This document shows positions 40,398 through 49,989 of a stretch of DNA of 64,000 bases, in pieces. Source of the DNA: Pseudomonas sp. SCA2728.1_7 (lineage in GTDB: Bacteria; Pseudomonadota; Gammaproteobacteria; Pseudomonadales; Pseudomonadaceae); contig NZ_CP073104.1 of NCBI RefSeq assembly GCF_018138145.1, positions 1,550,001 through 1,614,000 on the forward strand. The letters run 5' to 3'. Position numbers and translations under genes: made by a program. Below the pieces are notes generated by a model. The model did no database searches, was not told the DNA's origin, and saw only the letters and a list, made by a program, of their open reading frames with translations. How positions within the stretch are numbered: position 1 is the first letter of the stretch; the number at the start of each line of letters is the position of its first letter.

Positions 40398-41465
40398 TCA
40401 GTACCCGGTCATTTCCAGATAGCCCCGGCCGGGATGGCTGCCGCTGATGCGTACCGGACCTTCCCAGTAAGGGATGCGCAGGTTCATCCAGGCATTGGGG
40501 TTGAGCGCGTCGAGGGTGATGTCGAGGTGTTTGTCGGGGATGCTGATCGACCATTTCACCGGCATCGCCCGGCCGGCGACTTTTGCGGTGTCTTGCGGGG
40601 TGAGCTGGATCTGCGAACTACGCAGGGTTTGCGTCTGACCGTCAGCAGCGATCCACGTGCTGGTGAGATACGGCGCGCCGTCCTTCTGGCGCATGCGGTA
40701 CAGCATCACGTGTTCACCACTGTCCAGATGCAGGGAAAACCAGTCCCAACCGGTTTGATTGGCGGTCAGCGGCTGGCTGCTCCATTCGCGATCAAGCCAC
40801 GCCGGGCCGCTGACGGTGTAGGTCTGGCCGTCAATCTGCAACGTGCCGCTGGCCTGAAAAAACGGCTGGCTGTAGTAATACGACGCCTGACCTTCTTCGG
40901 ATTTCTGACTGAAACCCTTGTCGCCCTGCAGCACCAACGGACGACTCGAGGTGAGGTGCAGTTGATAGGCGAAATCCTTGTCGCGAGCGCTGAGTTGCAG
41001 GTCGCTCAACGGATCCTGCGCCTGACTGGCAAACCGCCAATCATCGATCCACGCCTCGAACGGCGCCAGCCGCACACCGGCTTGCCCTACTCCGCCTCGA
41101 GCGTAACGTTCGGCGGCGTGATGCACCGTGCTCGAAGTTACCGCCGCATGCCCCAGCCAGATCGTCTGATCAGCCCAACCGGCCTGCTCCGCCAGCGGTT
41201 TCAGCGCACTGCGAAACAGCGTCCACTGCACGCCGAATTCATTGCCCTGCTGATCCTTGAGATTGGCGGTGACGTACCACCACTCGATGCGAAAACCGTC
41301 ATGCGCCCCGTGATCTGCGGGAAAACTGAACACCCGCCCCGGCACTACCGGCGTAAACGCCAACGCCTGATCGCCCATCCCGGCGAAGCCTTTTTGCTCC
41401 GGAGCCGATTGATCGCAACCACCGAGCAGCAACAAAACCATGAGCACAACGAAGTTAATCCTCAT
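40398..41465 (-). CDS. lipocalin-like lipoprotein (AttH / carotenoid 1,2-hydratase family)
   Basis: 355 residues with a lipoprotein signal (LMVLLLLGGC, lipidated Cys 17). The CrtC/AttH double lipocalin-like fold is marked by FPADHGAHDGFRIEWWYVTANL, FGVQWTLFRSALKP and SGPAWLDREWSSQPL, plus GWDWFSLHLDSGEHVMLYRMR. It is the last gene of an ABC operon whose gene order (ATPase, large permease, lipoprotein) resembles the AttEFGH systems. It overlaps the permease gene by 11 nt. The ligand is unknown; a lipid-like molecule is plausible. Confidence 0.88.
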   Translation of the reverse strand: MRINFVVLMVLLLLGGCDQSAPEQKGFAGMGDQALAFTPVVPGRVFSFPADHGAHDGFRIEWWYVTANLKDQQGNEFGVQWTLFRSALKPLAEQAGWADQTIWLGHAAVTSSTVHHAAERYARGGVGQAGVRLAPFEAWIDDWRFASQAQDPLSDLQLSARDKDFAYQLHLTSSRPLVLQGDKGFSQKSEEGQASYYYSQPFFQASGTLQIDGQTYTVSGPAWLDREWSSQPLTANQTGWDWFSLHLDSGEHVMLYRMRQKDGAPYLTSTWIAADGQTQTLRSSQIQLTPQDTAKVAGRAMPVKWSISIPDKHLDITLDALNPNAWMNLRIPYWEGPVRISGSHPGRGYLEMTGY

Positions 41466-43926
41466 GGGCGAACGTCCTCAGCAGGTCCGCCGGTTGCGTG
41501 CGGTACAGCGAGTACAGCGGCCATGCCGAAGCCAGTAACGTCGCCAACAATGCCAACCCCATCAACTGCAGCAATTGCCACGGAAACACCCGCAACGGCA
41601 GCCGCCAGCCAAACGCCTGCACATTGATCACCGCGTCCAGACACCACGCCAGCGCAATCCCCAGTGGCAACGCCAACACCAGCGTCAGCACCGCCAGCAG
41701 CCAGGTCTGACCGAGATTGAGCAACATCAATTGCCGCCGCGTTACGCCCAGCGCCCACAGCGGTGCGAGTTGGCCGAGGCGACTTTGACTTTGCGTCAGC
41801 AGGCTGATGAACAGCGCCACGCCCGCCACCGCCAGGGTCAAGCTGTTCAACGCCGCCGTCGCCGCAAAGGTCCGTTCGAAAACCTGCACTGACCAGCCCT
41901 TGAGCCGCGCCTGATCGACGATGCGGCTGTCATCCAGTTGAAAGCGCGCCTGCAGGCTATTCAACAACGGCGGAATGTTCTGCGGTTCGATGCGCAGATT
42001 GAAACGGTTCGGCGTCAGTTGCGGCCAGCCGCGCAGCAGGTGGTGGATGTTGACCAGCAAGTGCCCCTTGGGATTGCCGTAGTCGGCGTAGATGCCAACG
42101 ATGCGTGGCGACCATGTGCCGTTTGGCGTCGGAATCGCCAGGTGTTCGCCCGCGTGCAGTTTCAGGCGCCGGGCGAGTTGTTCACTGAGCATCACCGCAT
42201 CATCGGACGCCAGATGCGCCCACGGATCGCCGCCCATCGAATCGAGCAACGGCCAGTGCTGGCGATAGTGCGCGTGATCGATGATGCCGAACACTTCCGC
42301 CGGCCAGCCCTGCAATGTGACCGCGACCTGCCAGTTGGGCAGAATCGCCGAGACGTTCGGCTGCTGCTTGAGCCAGCTGTACATTTCCCGCGACTGGGCC
42401 GGATTGCTCGGGTTGATATACAACTCGGCACTCAGGCGTTGTTCTAGCCAGTCGTTGAAGGTCTGGCGAAAACCGGCGGTCATGCTACCCGCACCAATAT
42501 TGGCGGCGAGCGCCAAAAGCAAAGCCATCAACGCCAGACTCAGTGCCGGCAGTTGCTGACGGCAATCGGCGAGAAACCACTGCCCCAGCACCGAGCGACT
42601 GCGCCCGAGCAACTGATTCAACAGCGCGCTGAGCAACACCGGCAGCGCCAATGCGGCGCCGATCAGCAATCCGGCCATCAAGACAAAACCGCTGGCCAGA
42701 CTGTCGCCGCCGATCAATGCCGCCAAGGCAATCAAGCCCAACACCGCTGCCAGCCAAGCTTGGCGACGCAACCACCGAGCATATTGCTGATGCCACGCTT
42801 GCGGATCCGCCACAGCCAACAACGGCAAACGGGCGGCGCGCAACAGACTGTTGGACCCGGCGAGCAAGGCGCCGAGCAGGCTCAAACCGATGCCGCTGAA
42901 CCACCACCAAGGACTGAGGCGCAACTGTCCCGCCACTTCCGCGCCATACAAACCGCGCAGACTGGCGGCGACATCCGGCAGCAAGACACTCGCCAGCCAA
43001 TAACCGCTGATCACGCCGAATAGCCCGCCGATCAGCGCCAGCACACCCAGCTCAACGATCAGGCAAAAGATCAACATCCGCGCGCTGACCCCGCACGCGC
43101 GCAGCGTACGCAGCAGACCGCGCCGTTGCTCAAGAGCCAGGCCAATCGCGGCGTGGACGATGAACAAGCCAACCACGAATGACAAAAAACCCAAGGCATC
43201 GAGATTGAGGTGGAAACTCTCGGTCAACCGCGCCAGATTGTTTTCCTCGCCGCTGCTTTTGAGCTGCAATTGACCCTTGAACACGGCAGGCAACTCGGCG
43301 TGGAAATCCTTGGGCAGCAATAGCCGCGACAATTGTCCGGGTTGTTCCAGCAGGGTTTGCGCGACGCCGATGTCCACCAGCAATACGCCGGGCGCCATGT
43401 CCTTTTGCGCGAGCAGCGGTGGCAATCGCAGTCCATTAACTGTTTGCGGTGTGTCGCCTTCACGCAGATCCAGCGCCTGCAAGGTTTCCGGTGAAATCCA
43501 AGTGCTGCCCGGCGGCGTGAAAAACTCGACCACACGCTCAATCGGCAACGCCTGCCCGGCCACCGCCGAATCGGCCGGCAGCGACACCGGTTCGATGCCC
43601 ATCAATTGCAGCCGCTGATTGTCGAAGCCCTTGAGCAGTAACCGACCCTGCAACAGCGGCGACACCGGCCAGCCCTGTCGGCGCAGATCAACGAACCATT
43701 GCTGCGCAAAAGTCGCCCCGTTCGGCGTACTGAGACTGGCCTGCGGTTCGCCACCGATCAACTGGCTCGCCCGCGCGTAACTGTCGCGCGCCTGACTGTT
43801 CAGCGCTTCGACGCCGGTGAGCAAACTGGTCGCCAGCCACAGCCCGGTCAGCACACTGAAAAACTGCACCGGATGGCGCCGCCAATGGCTGAGCAGCGCA
43901 CGTAGGGTCTGACGGAAAACGTTCAC
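41455..43926 (-). CDS. FtsX-family ABC transporter permease
   Basis: 823 residues with two FtsX core halves: an N-terminal helix, a ~200-residue periplasmic domain, three helices near 250-370 (FLSFVVGLFIVHAAIGLAL, LGVLALIGGLFGVISGYWLAS), further helices near 395-480, a second periplasmic domain and three terminal helices (ALNSLTLAVAGVALFISLLT, LMLLNLGQTWLLAVLTLVLA). Both halves being in one chain is typical of the large AttF/G-type MacB-like permeases. It starts 4 nt inside the ATPase gene and probably uses ATP hydrolysis mechanically to extract a lipid or lipoprotein. Confidence 0.9.
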   Translation of the reverse strand: MNVFRQTLRALLSHWRRHPVQFFSVLTGLWLATSLLTGVEALNSQARDSYARASQLIGGEPQASLSTPNGATFAQQWFVDLRRQGWPVSPLLQGRLLLKGFDNQRLQLMGIEPVSLPADSAVAGQALPIERVVEFFTPPGSTWISPETLQALDLREGDTPQTVNGLRLPPLLAQKDMAPGVLLVDIGVAQTLLEQPGQLSRLLLPKDFHAELPAVFKGQLQLKSSGEENNLARLTESFHLNLDALGFLSFVVGLFIVHAAIGLALEQRRGLLRTLRACGVSARMLIFCLIVELGVLALIGGLFGVISGYWLASVLLPDVAASLRGLYGAEVAGQLRLSPWWWFSGIGLSLLGALLAGSNSLLRAARLPLLAVADPQAWHQQYARWLRRQAWLAAVLGLIALAALIGGDSLASGFVLMAGLLIGAALALPVLLSALLNQLLGRSRSVLGQWFLADCRQQLPALSLALMALLLALAANIGAGSMTAGFRQTFNDWLEQRLSAELYINPSNPAQSREMYSWLKQQPNVSAILPNWQVAVTLQGWPAEVFGIIDHAHYRQHWPLLDSMGGDPWAHLASDDAVMLSEQLARRLKLHAGEHLAIPTPNGTWSPRIVGIYADYGNPKGHLLVNIHHLLRGWPQLTPNRFNLRIEPQNIPPLLNSLQARFQLDDSRIVDQARLKGWSVQVFERTFAATAALNSLTLAVAGVALFISLLTQSQSRLGQLAPLWALGVTRRQLMLLNLGQTWLLAVLTLVLALPLGIALAWCLDAVINVQAFGWRLPLRVFPWQLLQLMGLALLATLLASAWPLYSLYRTQPADLLRTFAHED

Positions 43927-44576
43927 GTCAGCCGCCCGTTGGACAACATCACTCGCTGAGCTAAACGGGCCGCAACCCGTTGGCTGTGGGTGACCATCAA
44001 CAAAGTGGTCGGTGTGTCGTCGAGCAATTCGAGCAACAGCCGCAACACTTCATCACTGGTCGCCTCATCGAGGCTACCCGTGGGCTCATCGGCCAACAGC
44101 AATTTCGGCTGCGACGCCAACGCCCGGCCCAACGCAACGCGCTGCTGCTGGCCACCAGAAAGCTGCTCGGGATAACGCTTGAGCAAATCGCCCAGCCCCA
44201 GACGCTGCACCAGATGCGCCTGCCAACACGGCTCATGACGTCCGGCCAGACGCGCCTGAAAGGCCAGATTGTCCTCGACACGCAAACTGCCGATCAGGTT
44301 GAACTGCTGGAACACCAGACCAATTTCTGTGCGCCGCCAATTCGCCAGTTGCGCCTCGTTCATCGCTTCCAATCGATGCTCGCCACTGCGGATGCTGCCG
44401 CTGTCGACTTTGTCGAGACCGGCCACCAAGTGCAGCAAGGTGCTTTTGCCACTGCCGGATTCGCCCATCAACGCCAGGCTGCTGCCCGCTTCGAGCGTCA
44501 GGTCAACGCCTTGCAGGACCGGCAATGGGCCTTGCGGGGTGAGATAGCTTTTGAAGACGTTTTCAACACAAAGCAT
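43923..44576 (-). CDS. ABC transporter ATP-binding protein (LolD/MacB type)
   Basis: 217 residues from ATG 44576 (AGGTGG just upstream); the frame is open a further 10 codons. Walker A GESGSGKST, Q-loop VFQQFNL, signature LSGGQQQRVALGRAL, Walker B LLLADEPTGSLD and H-loop VTHSQRVA are all present. Subfamily traits (AGLDKVDSGSI) match ATPases partnering FtsX-like permeases. First gene of the three-gene operon. Confidence 0.93.
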   Translation of the reverse strand: MLCVENVFKSYLTPQGPLPVLQGVDLTLEAGSSLALMGESGSGKSTLLHLVAGLDKVDSGSIRSGEHRLEAMNEAQLANWRRTEIGLVFQQFNLIGSLRVEDNLAFQARLAGRHEPCWQAHLVQRLGLGDLLKRYPEQLSGGQQQRVALGRALASQPKLLLADEPTGSLDEATSDEVLRLLLELLDDTPTTLLMVTHSQRVAARLAQRVMLSNGRLT

Positions 44577-44659
44577 GCCGCCACCTGATCGGTCAGTGTG
44601 GGGCAAGGATAGCGGATGCCGATGACAGACTTGAACTCAGCGTTGAATTGACCGGCCCC

Positions 44660-44725
44660 TTCGCGAGCAGGCTCGCTCCCACAGGTTGATCGCATTACAA
44701 AGGTGGGAGCGAGCCTGCTCGCGAA
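44660..44725. repeat. REP pair (inverted)
   Basis: TTCGCGAGCAGGCTCGCTCC at 44660 and its inverse ending at 44725 form 23-bp arms with a 20-nt spacer, between the ABC operon start and the 3' end of the next minus-strand gene. Confidence 0.9.
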
Positions 44726-44750
44726 AGCGTCGACCCGGCCAACCCAAAGC

Positions 44751-46448
44751 TCACTGCCCGGCCGCCACACTGGTGGGCGCCTGCGACGGCGTGACAATAC
44801 TGCCCAGATCAATGTGCTTCCACTCAGGCTTGGCCCCCAACCGCGCATTGAACCGGTAGTTGAAGGTGAATTCATCCGCCGTGGCGACACTCAGTGGCTT
44901 GCCATAAACAGCCTCGATCCCCGCCAGGTCATAACCCATCAACTGCAACAGCGTCGGGAAGATGTTGTAGTGGCTGGAGCGATCCTTGTTCGCGGCCAAT
45001 TGCGCTGACCAGTCCAGGGTTTTCAGATCGCTGCCCTGAATTACCACCAGCGGCACCAGGCCCTCCTCCTCCACCGGGTCGCCGCCGCAATGCGTGTTCA
45101 ACCCCGGATTACCGCGTTCATGCAAATCCTGGCCATGATCAGACGTATAGATCAGCAGCGCATTGCTCAGATTGGCCTCGGCGAACACTCGCGCAAAGAA
45201 TTCGCCGACATTCCACAACACGGTGTTCTTGTAGGCATTGCGGTACAGCACCCAGTCATCTGGTTGGCCATTGAAACCGGTGCGCTCGCCAGTATCGGCC
45301 ACTTCGGTGAACTGCCCGCGCGGCAAGGTCGGGCGGTAGGCCATGAACGCATCGGGATATTTGTCGTGCACCGGGAAGTGCGCGCCGACCTTGTTGATCA
45401 CCACCAGCTCCGGCGTGTCATCGTTGAGCAATTCGATCAGCTTCGCCGCTGCCGCCATGTCGCGATCGCGCACGCTGGTCTGGTCGAACTGCACGAACTG
45501 GTCGATGTCCTTCTTCTCGGTGTCGGTCATCAGGTTCTGCAGATTGCCGGCGGTGCGCTGGGCGTCGATGTATACGGTGCGCAGTCCGGCCTTCCTGGCG
45601 TACTGCCAGATCGACGGCAGCGTGCTGTTGATGCGCATGTAATCGGCGCGGGTGCCGCCGTAGCGCAAAGTCACGTTGGTGTCGGCGCTGCAATTGGCGA
45701 TGGAGGCGGCGTAGCCGTAATTGAAGATGTCGACGCCGGGATGCGTCTGCTTGAGATTGCTGTGCACACCGAACGGCGCGTTGATATCGAGGTAATTGCC
45801 AGAAATGCTTTCGTCGATGATCAGCACGATGTCATGGCCGACGGCTTGCGACGTGCGCGCCAGTGTCACCGGTTCGCGCGGGCCGACCGTGTTGTGCAGG
45901 GCTTCGTAGCTAAACAGGTTCAGGTAGGCCAGCGGCGTGTACATGATCGGCAAACCGCGCGCGCCCTCACCCGCACGCAAGAACAGCACGGCGCTGAGCA
46001 GCAGCACGCCACACAACGGCGCGGCCACACGCAACGCGTTGGGAACCGCCAGCCCATGACGGGGTTTCAGGCCGATGCCGAACAGCAACAGCAAACCGCT
46101 GAGGGCGCCGTGCAGGATCGCATCGCGATACTGATACGCGGCTTCCTGAATGAAACCGCCGGAGTAGACCAATGAGACGAAACTGCTGTAGCTCAGGTAA
46201 TCCGCCGTGACGCGGGTATAGACATCGAAAAACACCGCCGAAGCAAACATCGCCAACGCGAAAACGTGGCGAATGAGAGTCTGCCTTATATACGCCGTTA
46301 GATATAATGCTAAAGTCAGCGCCAAAAACATCGCGCCAAAAAGAAGTACAGGAAAACCGAGACCGATAGCATTTAACCGGTCAATGTAATACTCGGCATA
46401 AAGCAACAAATAAATAATTAAAAGCAATTCTTTCGCATATCTGAACAT
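44751..46448 (-). CDS. membrane sulfatase / phosphoethanolamine-transferase-like protein
   Basis: 565 residues. Four to five N-terminal helices (LLLIIYLLLYAEYYI, FLALTLALYLTAYI, ALSGLLLLFGIGL, LCGVLLLSAVLFL) precede a periplasmic alkaline-phosphatase-fold domain: metal site DIVLIIDESISGNYLDI, CSADTNVTLRYGG (nucleophile Thr likely), NKVGAHFPVHDKYP, TSDHGQDLHERGNP and THCGGDP. It may move phosphoethanolamine or a similar group onto lipid A or a surface glycan. The first ~60 codons are much more AT-rich than the rest. It is divergent from the exopolysaccharide operon. Confidence 0.85.
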   Translation of the reverse strand: MFRYAKELLLIIYLLLYAEYYIDRLNAIGLGFPVLLFGAMFLALTLALYLTAYIRQTLIRHVFALAMFASAVFFDVYTRVTADYLSYSSFVSLVYSGGFIQEAAYQYRDAILHGALSGLLLLFGIGLKPRHGLAVPNALRVAAPLCGVLLLSAVLFLRAGEGARGLPIMYTPLAYLNLFSYEALHNTVGPREPVTLARTSQAVGHDIVLIIDESISGNYLDINAPFGVHSNLKQTHPGVDIFNYGYAASIANCSADTNVTLRYGGTRADYMRINSTLPSIWQYARKAGLRTVYIDAQRTAGNLQNLMTDTEKKDIDQFVQFDQTSVRDRDMAAAAKLIELLNDDTPELVVINKVGAHFPVHDKYPDAFMAYRPTLPRGQFTEVADTGERTGFNGQPDDWVLYRNAYKNTVLWNVGEFFARVFAEANLSNALLIYTSDHGQDLHERGNPGLNTHCGGDPVEEEGLVPLVVIQGSDLKTLDWSAQLAANKDRSSHYNIFPTLLQLMGYDLAGIEAVYGKPLSVATADEFTFNYRFNARLGAKPEWKHIDLGSIVTPSQAPTSVAAGQ

Positions 46449-46837
46449 GGCGATACCGGTCTTGCCAAACGGCCAGGAGTCAAAGGTTTGTCATTCAGAA
46501 CCTGACACTAGCACCCGGCCCTCAAAGCGCAAGAATTGACTGCCTTTTGTGAAAAGCGTCAAAAAACCGATGACTCAAATCTGACACACAACGAACGCCA
46601 GAAGCCTTTAAATTAAAGGCTTACGACCGTTTATCGCTTAATTTGAATCTGAACAAATCTGCAAGCAAGCAACAAATTCAATCGCAGCAATGACTTGATG
46701 GCCAATCGCCAAAAAATGCTTAAGTGTTATACAGATGCAACATGTCATTTTGCTGACACGCTTTTCAAACCCTGCGCTATACCCCTTTTACAGTCTTCTT
46801 CCGAACTTCTTCTTTTCGCTCTATCGAGGGTGCGCAG
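46449..46837. promoter_or_regulatory. divergent regulatory gap before the exopolysaccharide operon
   Basis: 389 bp without a gene and clearly AT-richer than its flanks. On the plus strand CTGACA (46753-46758) and CTATAC (46777-46782), 18 nt apart, form a plausible sigma-70 promoter about 55 nt before the first operon gene. No clear operator palindrome was found. Long AT-rich leaders of this kind often bind global regulators. Confidence 0.45.
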
Positions 46838-48190
46838 ATGGACGTGAGCGTATTTGGCACGGGTTATGTTGGATTAATACAAGCCGCCGCACTAGCAGAT
46901 GTCGGTCATCGCGTTTTATGCGTGGATATTGATCCAAACAAGATTAAACAACTGCAACAAGCGGTGCCGCCCATCAGCGAGCCAGGTTTGTCCAGCACGC
47001 TTGAGGAAAACATCAAGGCCGGCCGTCTGCTGTTCAGCACCCAGGCCAGTGATGCCGTCGAACACGCCGAGTTGATCTTCATCGCCGTCGGCACCCCGGC
47101 CGATGAGGATGGCTCCGCCGACCTCAGCCACGTACTCAGCGTTGCCCGCCAAATCGCCTCGCACATGGAAGCCAATCGCACACTGATCATCAAATCCACG
47201 GTGCCAGTCGGCACGGCCGATCAAGTGCTCGCCACCGCCAACAGCGAACTGCAACGCCGCGACAAAACCGGTCTGACCGTGCGCGTGGTCTCCAACCCTG
47301 AATTCCTCAAGGAAGGCAGCGCCCTCGCCGACTGCATGCGCCCCGACCGGATCATTGTCGGCACCCGCGACGACGAAGCCCGCGAGCAGATGAGCGAGCT
47401 GTACGCACCCTTCTGCCGCAACCACGAAAAACTGATGTTCATGGACAACCGCAGCGCCGAGCTGACCAAGTACGCGGCCAACGCGATGCTCGCCACCCGC
47501 ATCAGCTTCATGAACGAATTGGCCAACCTCACCGAACTGCTCGGTGCCGACATCGAAGCGGTGCGGAAAGGCATCGGTTCTGATCCGCGCATCGGCTACC
47601 ACTTCATCTATCCGGGCTGCGGCTTCGGTGGCTCGTGCTTTCCCAAAGACCTGCGCGCCCTGCTGCACACCGCCGAACACAACGGCATGCCGCTGAAACT
47701 GCTGCGCAGCGTCACCGACGTCAACGACCTGCAGCGGCACATCCTGTTCAGCAAACTCAAAGCACAGTTCCCGCAAGGGCTCGCCGGCAAATCCATTGCG
47801 GTCTGGGGCCTGGCGTTCAAACCGAACACCGACGACATGCGCGAAGCCCCCAGCCGTTATTTGATGGATGCCCTGTGGGCTGAAGGCGCCAGCGTGCAAG
47901 CCTACGACCCGGAAGCGATGTCCGAGTGCCGACGCATTTACGGTTACCGTAACGACTTGCACCTGTGCGCCACCCGTGACGACACCCTGGAAGATGCCGA
48001 CGCCTTGGTGATCTGCACCGAGTGGAAAAACTTCCGCGTGGTCGATTTCGAACTGCTTGCCGAAAAACTGCGCTCAAAGGTGATCATCGACGGCCGCAAC
48101 CTCTACAACCCGGAACAAGTGGCGGCCGCCGGCCTGCATTACAGCGGCATCGGTCTGCGTCACATTGCCCCTGAAGGACTGCGGCCGTGA
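46838..48190 (+). CDS. UDP-glucose 6-dehydrogenase family protein
   Basis: 450 residues: NAD site VFGTGYVGLIQAA, IFIAVGTPADEDGSADL, STVPVGTADQV, catalytic Cys in GCGFGGSCFPKDLRAL and the C-terminal AVWGLAFKPNTDDMREAPS. It oxidises UDP-glucose to UDP-glucuronate (a GDP-mannose dehydrogenase role is possible but less so given the next gene). First gene of the exopolysaccharide operon; coupled by GTGA to the epimerase gene. Confidence 0.9.
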   Translation: MDVSVFGTGYVGLIQAAALADVGHRVLCVDIDPNKIKQLQQAVPPISEPGLSSTLEENIKAGRLLFSTQASDAVEHAELIFIAVGTPADEDGSADLSHVLSVARQIASHMEANRTLIIKSTVPVGTADQVLATANSELQRRDKTGLTVRVVSNPEFLKEGSALADCMRPDRIIVGTRDDEAREQMSELYAPFCRNHEKLMFMDNRSAELTKYAANAMLATRISFMNELANLTELLGADIEAVRKGIGSDPRIGYHFIYPGCGFGGSCFPKDLRALLHTAEHNGMPLKLLRSVTDVNDLQRHILFSKLKAQFPQGLAGKSIAVWGLAFKPNTDDMREAPSRYLMDALWAEGASVQAYDPEAMSECRRIYGYRNDLHLCATRDDTLEDADALVICTEWKNFRVVDFELLAEKLRSKVIIDGRNLYNPEQVAAAGLHYSGIGLRHIAPEGLRP

Positions 48191-49224
48191 AGGTGCTGGT
48201 CACCGGTGCGGCCGGTTTCATTGGTGCGCATTGCGTGTTGCGATTGATGCGCGACGGACACTCAGTGGTAGGTCTGGACAATTTCAACGCCTACTACGAC
48301 CCGCAACTCAAGCACGACCGTGTGCAGTGGGTGCGCGAGCAGGTCGGCGATTTCCAGCTCGCGATGGTTGACCTGGCCGATGCCCCGGCCATCGAAGCGC
48401 TGTTCGTCCGCGAACGTCCGCAAGTGGTGATCCATCTCGCCGCGCAGGCCGGGGTGCGTTACTCGCTGGAAAATCCACGGGCGTATCTGGACAGCAACCT
48501 CAGCGGCTTCCTCAACATTCTGGAAAATTGCCGGCATCACCCGGTCGAACACCTGATTTACGCCTCGTCGAGCTCGGTGTACGGCGCCAATCAGCACACG
48601 CCTTACTCAGTGAAGGACGGCGTCAATCACCCGCTGTCGTTGTACGCCGCGACGAAAAAGGCCAATGAACTGATGGCGCACAGTTACAGCCACCTGTTCG
48701 GCATTCCCAGCACCGGTTTGCGTTTTTTCACCGTGTACGGCCCGTGGGGTCGGCCGGACATGTCGCCGATTCAGTTCGCCCGGGCGATCAGCGACGGCAC
48801 ACCGCTGAAACTGTTCAATTACGGCGAGCATCAACGCGATTTCACCTACATCGACGACATCGTCGAAAGCATCGCCCGCCTTGCCGGTCAACCGCCGCAT
48901 GCGCAACCGGAGTGGGACCGCGAACACCCCGACGCCAGCACCAGCATGGCGCCGTGGCGCCTGTTCAACATTGGCGGCCAGCACCCGGTGGAACTGAAAA
49001 CCTATCTGGCCCTGATGGAAAAACACCTCGGCCAGAAAGCCCTTGTCGAGTTGTTGCCACTGCAACCGGGCGACGTGCTCAACACCTGCGCCGAGGCCAG
49101 CGATCTGGCCCAGGCCACCGGATTTCAGCCCCGGATAGAGCTGGATGAGGGACTCGGACGTTTTATCGCCTGGTTCCGCGACTACTACCCCACTGCCTAT
49201 CGCCCACGCGCCGCTCGCGGCTGA
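48187..49224 (+). CDS. NAD-dependent UDP-glucuronate 4-epimerase-like protein
   Basis: 345 residues of the extended SDR family: VTGAAGFIGAHCVLRL (NAD), VVGLDNFNAYYDPQLKHDR as in CapI/GAE enzymes, SSSSVYGAN, and the YAATKKANEL YxxxK catalytic pair. Together with the preceding dehydrogenase it would turn UDP-glucose into UDP-galacturonate, giving acidic sugars to the polymer. GTG start in the GTGA overlap. Confidence 0.88.
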   Translation: MKVLVTGAAGFIGAHCVLRLMRDGHSVVGLDNFNAYYDPQLKHDRVQWVREQVGDFQLAMVDLADAPAIEALFVRERPQVVIHLAAQAGVRYSLENPRAYLDSNLSGFLNILENCRHHPVEHLIYASSSSVYGANQHTPYSVKDGVNHPLSLYAATKKANELMAHSYSHLFGIPSTGLRFFTVYGPWGRPDMSPIQFARAISDGTPLKLFNYGEHQRDFTYIDDIVESIARLAGQPPHAQPEWDREHPDASTSMAPWRLFNIGGQHPVELKTYLALMEKHLGQKALVELLPLQPGDVLNTCAEASDLAQATGFQPRIELDEGLGRFIAWFRDYYPTAYRPRAARG

Positions 49225-49242
49225 ATTTATGTGGAGGACTCC

Positions 49243-49989
49243 ATGACTGGACATGAAAAAGGTGTACCGATCCAACAACTGCAGCGTGACAAGCGCATGG
49301 ATCCTGAACAGCGCATGCGCCTCGATGCAGCGATTCATCGTCAAGGTCGCGGCTGGTTCACCGGTCGCGATGGCGGTCGCCCATGGCAACTGTCGCGCAC
49401 CAATCGCGTGGTCGCCTGCCTCGGTGCGCTGATGATTCTGGTACTGATTTCACCCCTGTTGCTGGGCCTGGCACTGGCCATCAAATACTCCAGCAAGGGC
49501 CCGGTGATGTTCGTGCAAAAACGCACCGGCTACCGTGGCCGCAAGTTCGGCATGTATAAGTTTCGCACCATGGTCGCCAACGCCGAAGAATTGAAAGAGT
49601 CGCTGCGTCACCTCAACAAGCACGGTGCCGACGCCATCGACTTCAAGATTGACCAGGACCCACGCATCACCCGCATCGGCGGTTTTCTGCGGCGCACCAG
49701 CCTCGATGAATTGCCCAACCTGATCAATGTAGTGACCGGCGACATGCGCCTGGTCGGCCCGCGTCCGACCTCGTTCAACGCCTACCGCTACAAGGATAAC
49801 CACCTTGCCCGTCTGGCGATCTACCCCGGCATGACCGGCCTGTGGCAGATCTCCGGACGCAGCAATATCGACTTCGACCAGCGCGTTGAGTTGGACCTCA
49901 GCTATATCGCCGAGCAGAGCCTTTTGCTTGATCTGAAGATTCTGTTGAAAACCCCCTTCAAAGTATTCAGCGGCCACGGAGCAAGCTAA
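49243..49989 (+). CDS. undecaprenyl-phosphate sugar transferase (initiating glycosyltransferase)
   Basis: 248 residues of the bacterial sugar transferase family: one membrane helix (ACLGALMILVLISPLLLGLAL), then VQKRTGYRGRKFGMYKFRTM, GGFLRRTSLDELPNLINVV and GDMRLVGPRPTS. This short form (no N-terminal PglD/WbaP extension) transfers a sugar phosphate to undecaprenyl phosphate and starts repeat-unit assembly. GGAGG lies 6 nt before ATG 49243. It overlaps the next gene by 1 nt. Confidence 0.92.
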   Translation: MTGHEKGVPIQQLQRDKRMDPEQRMRLDAAIHRQGRGWFTGRDGGRPWQLSRTNRVVACLGALMILVLISPLLLGLALAIKYSSKGPVMFVQKRTGYRGRKFGMYKFRTMVANAEELKESLRHLNKHGADAIDFKIDQDPRITRIGGFLRRTSLDELPNLINVVTGDMRLVGPRPTSFNAYRYKDNHLARLAIYPGMTGLWQISGRSNIDFDQRVELDLSYIAEQSLLLDLKILLKTPFKVFSGHGAS

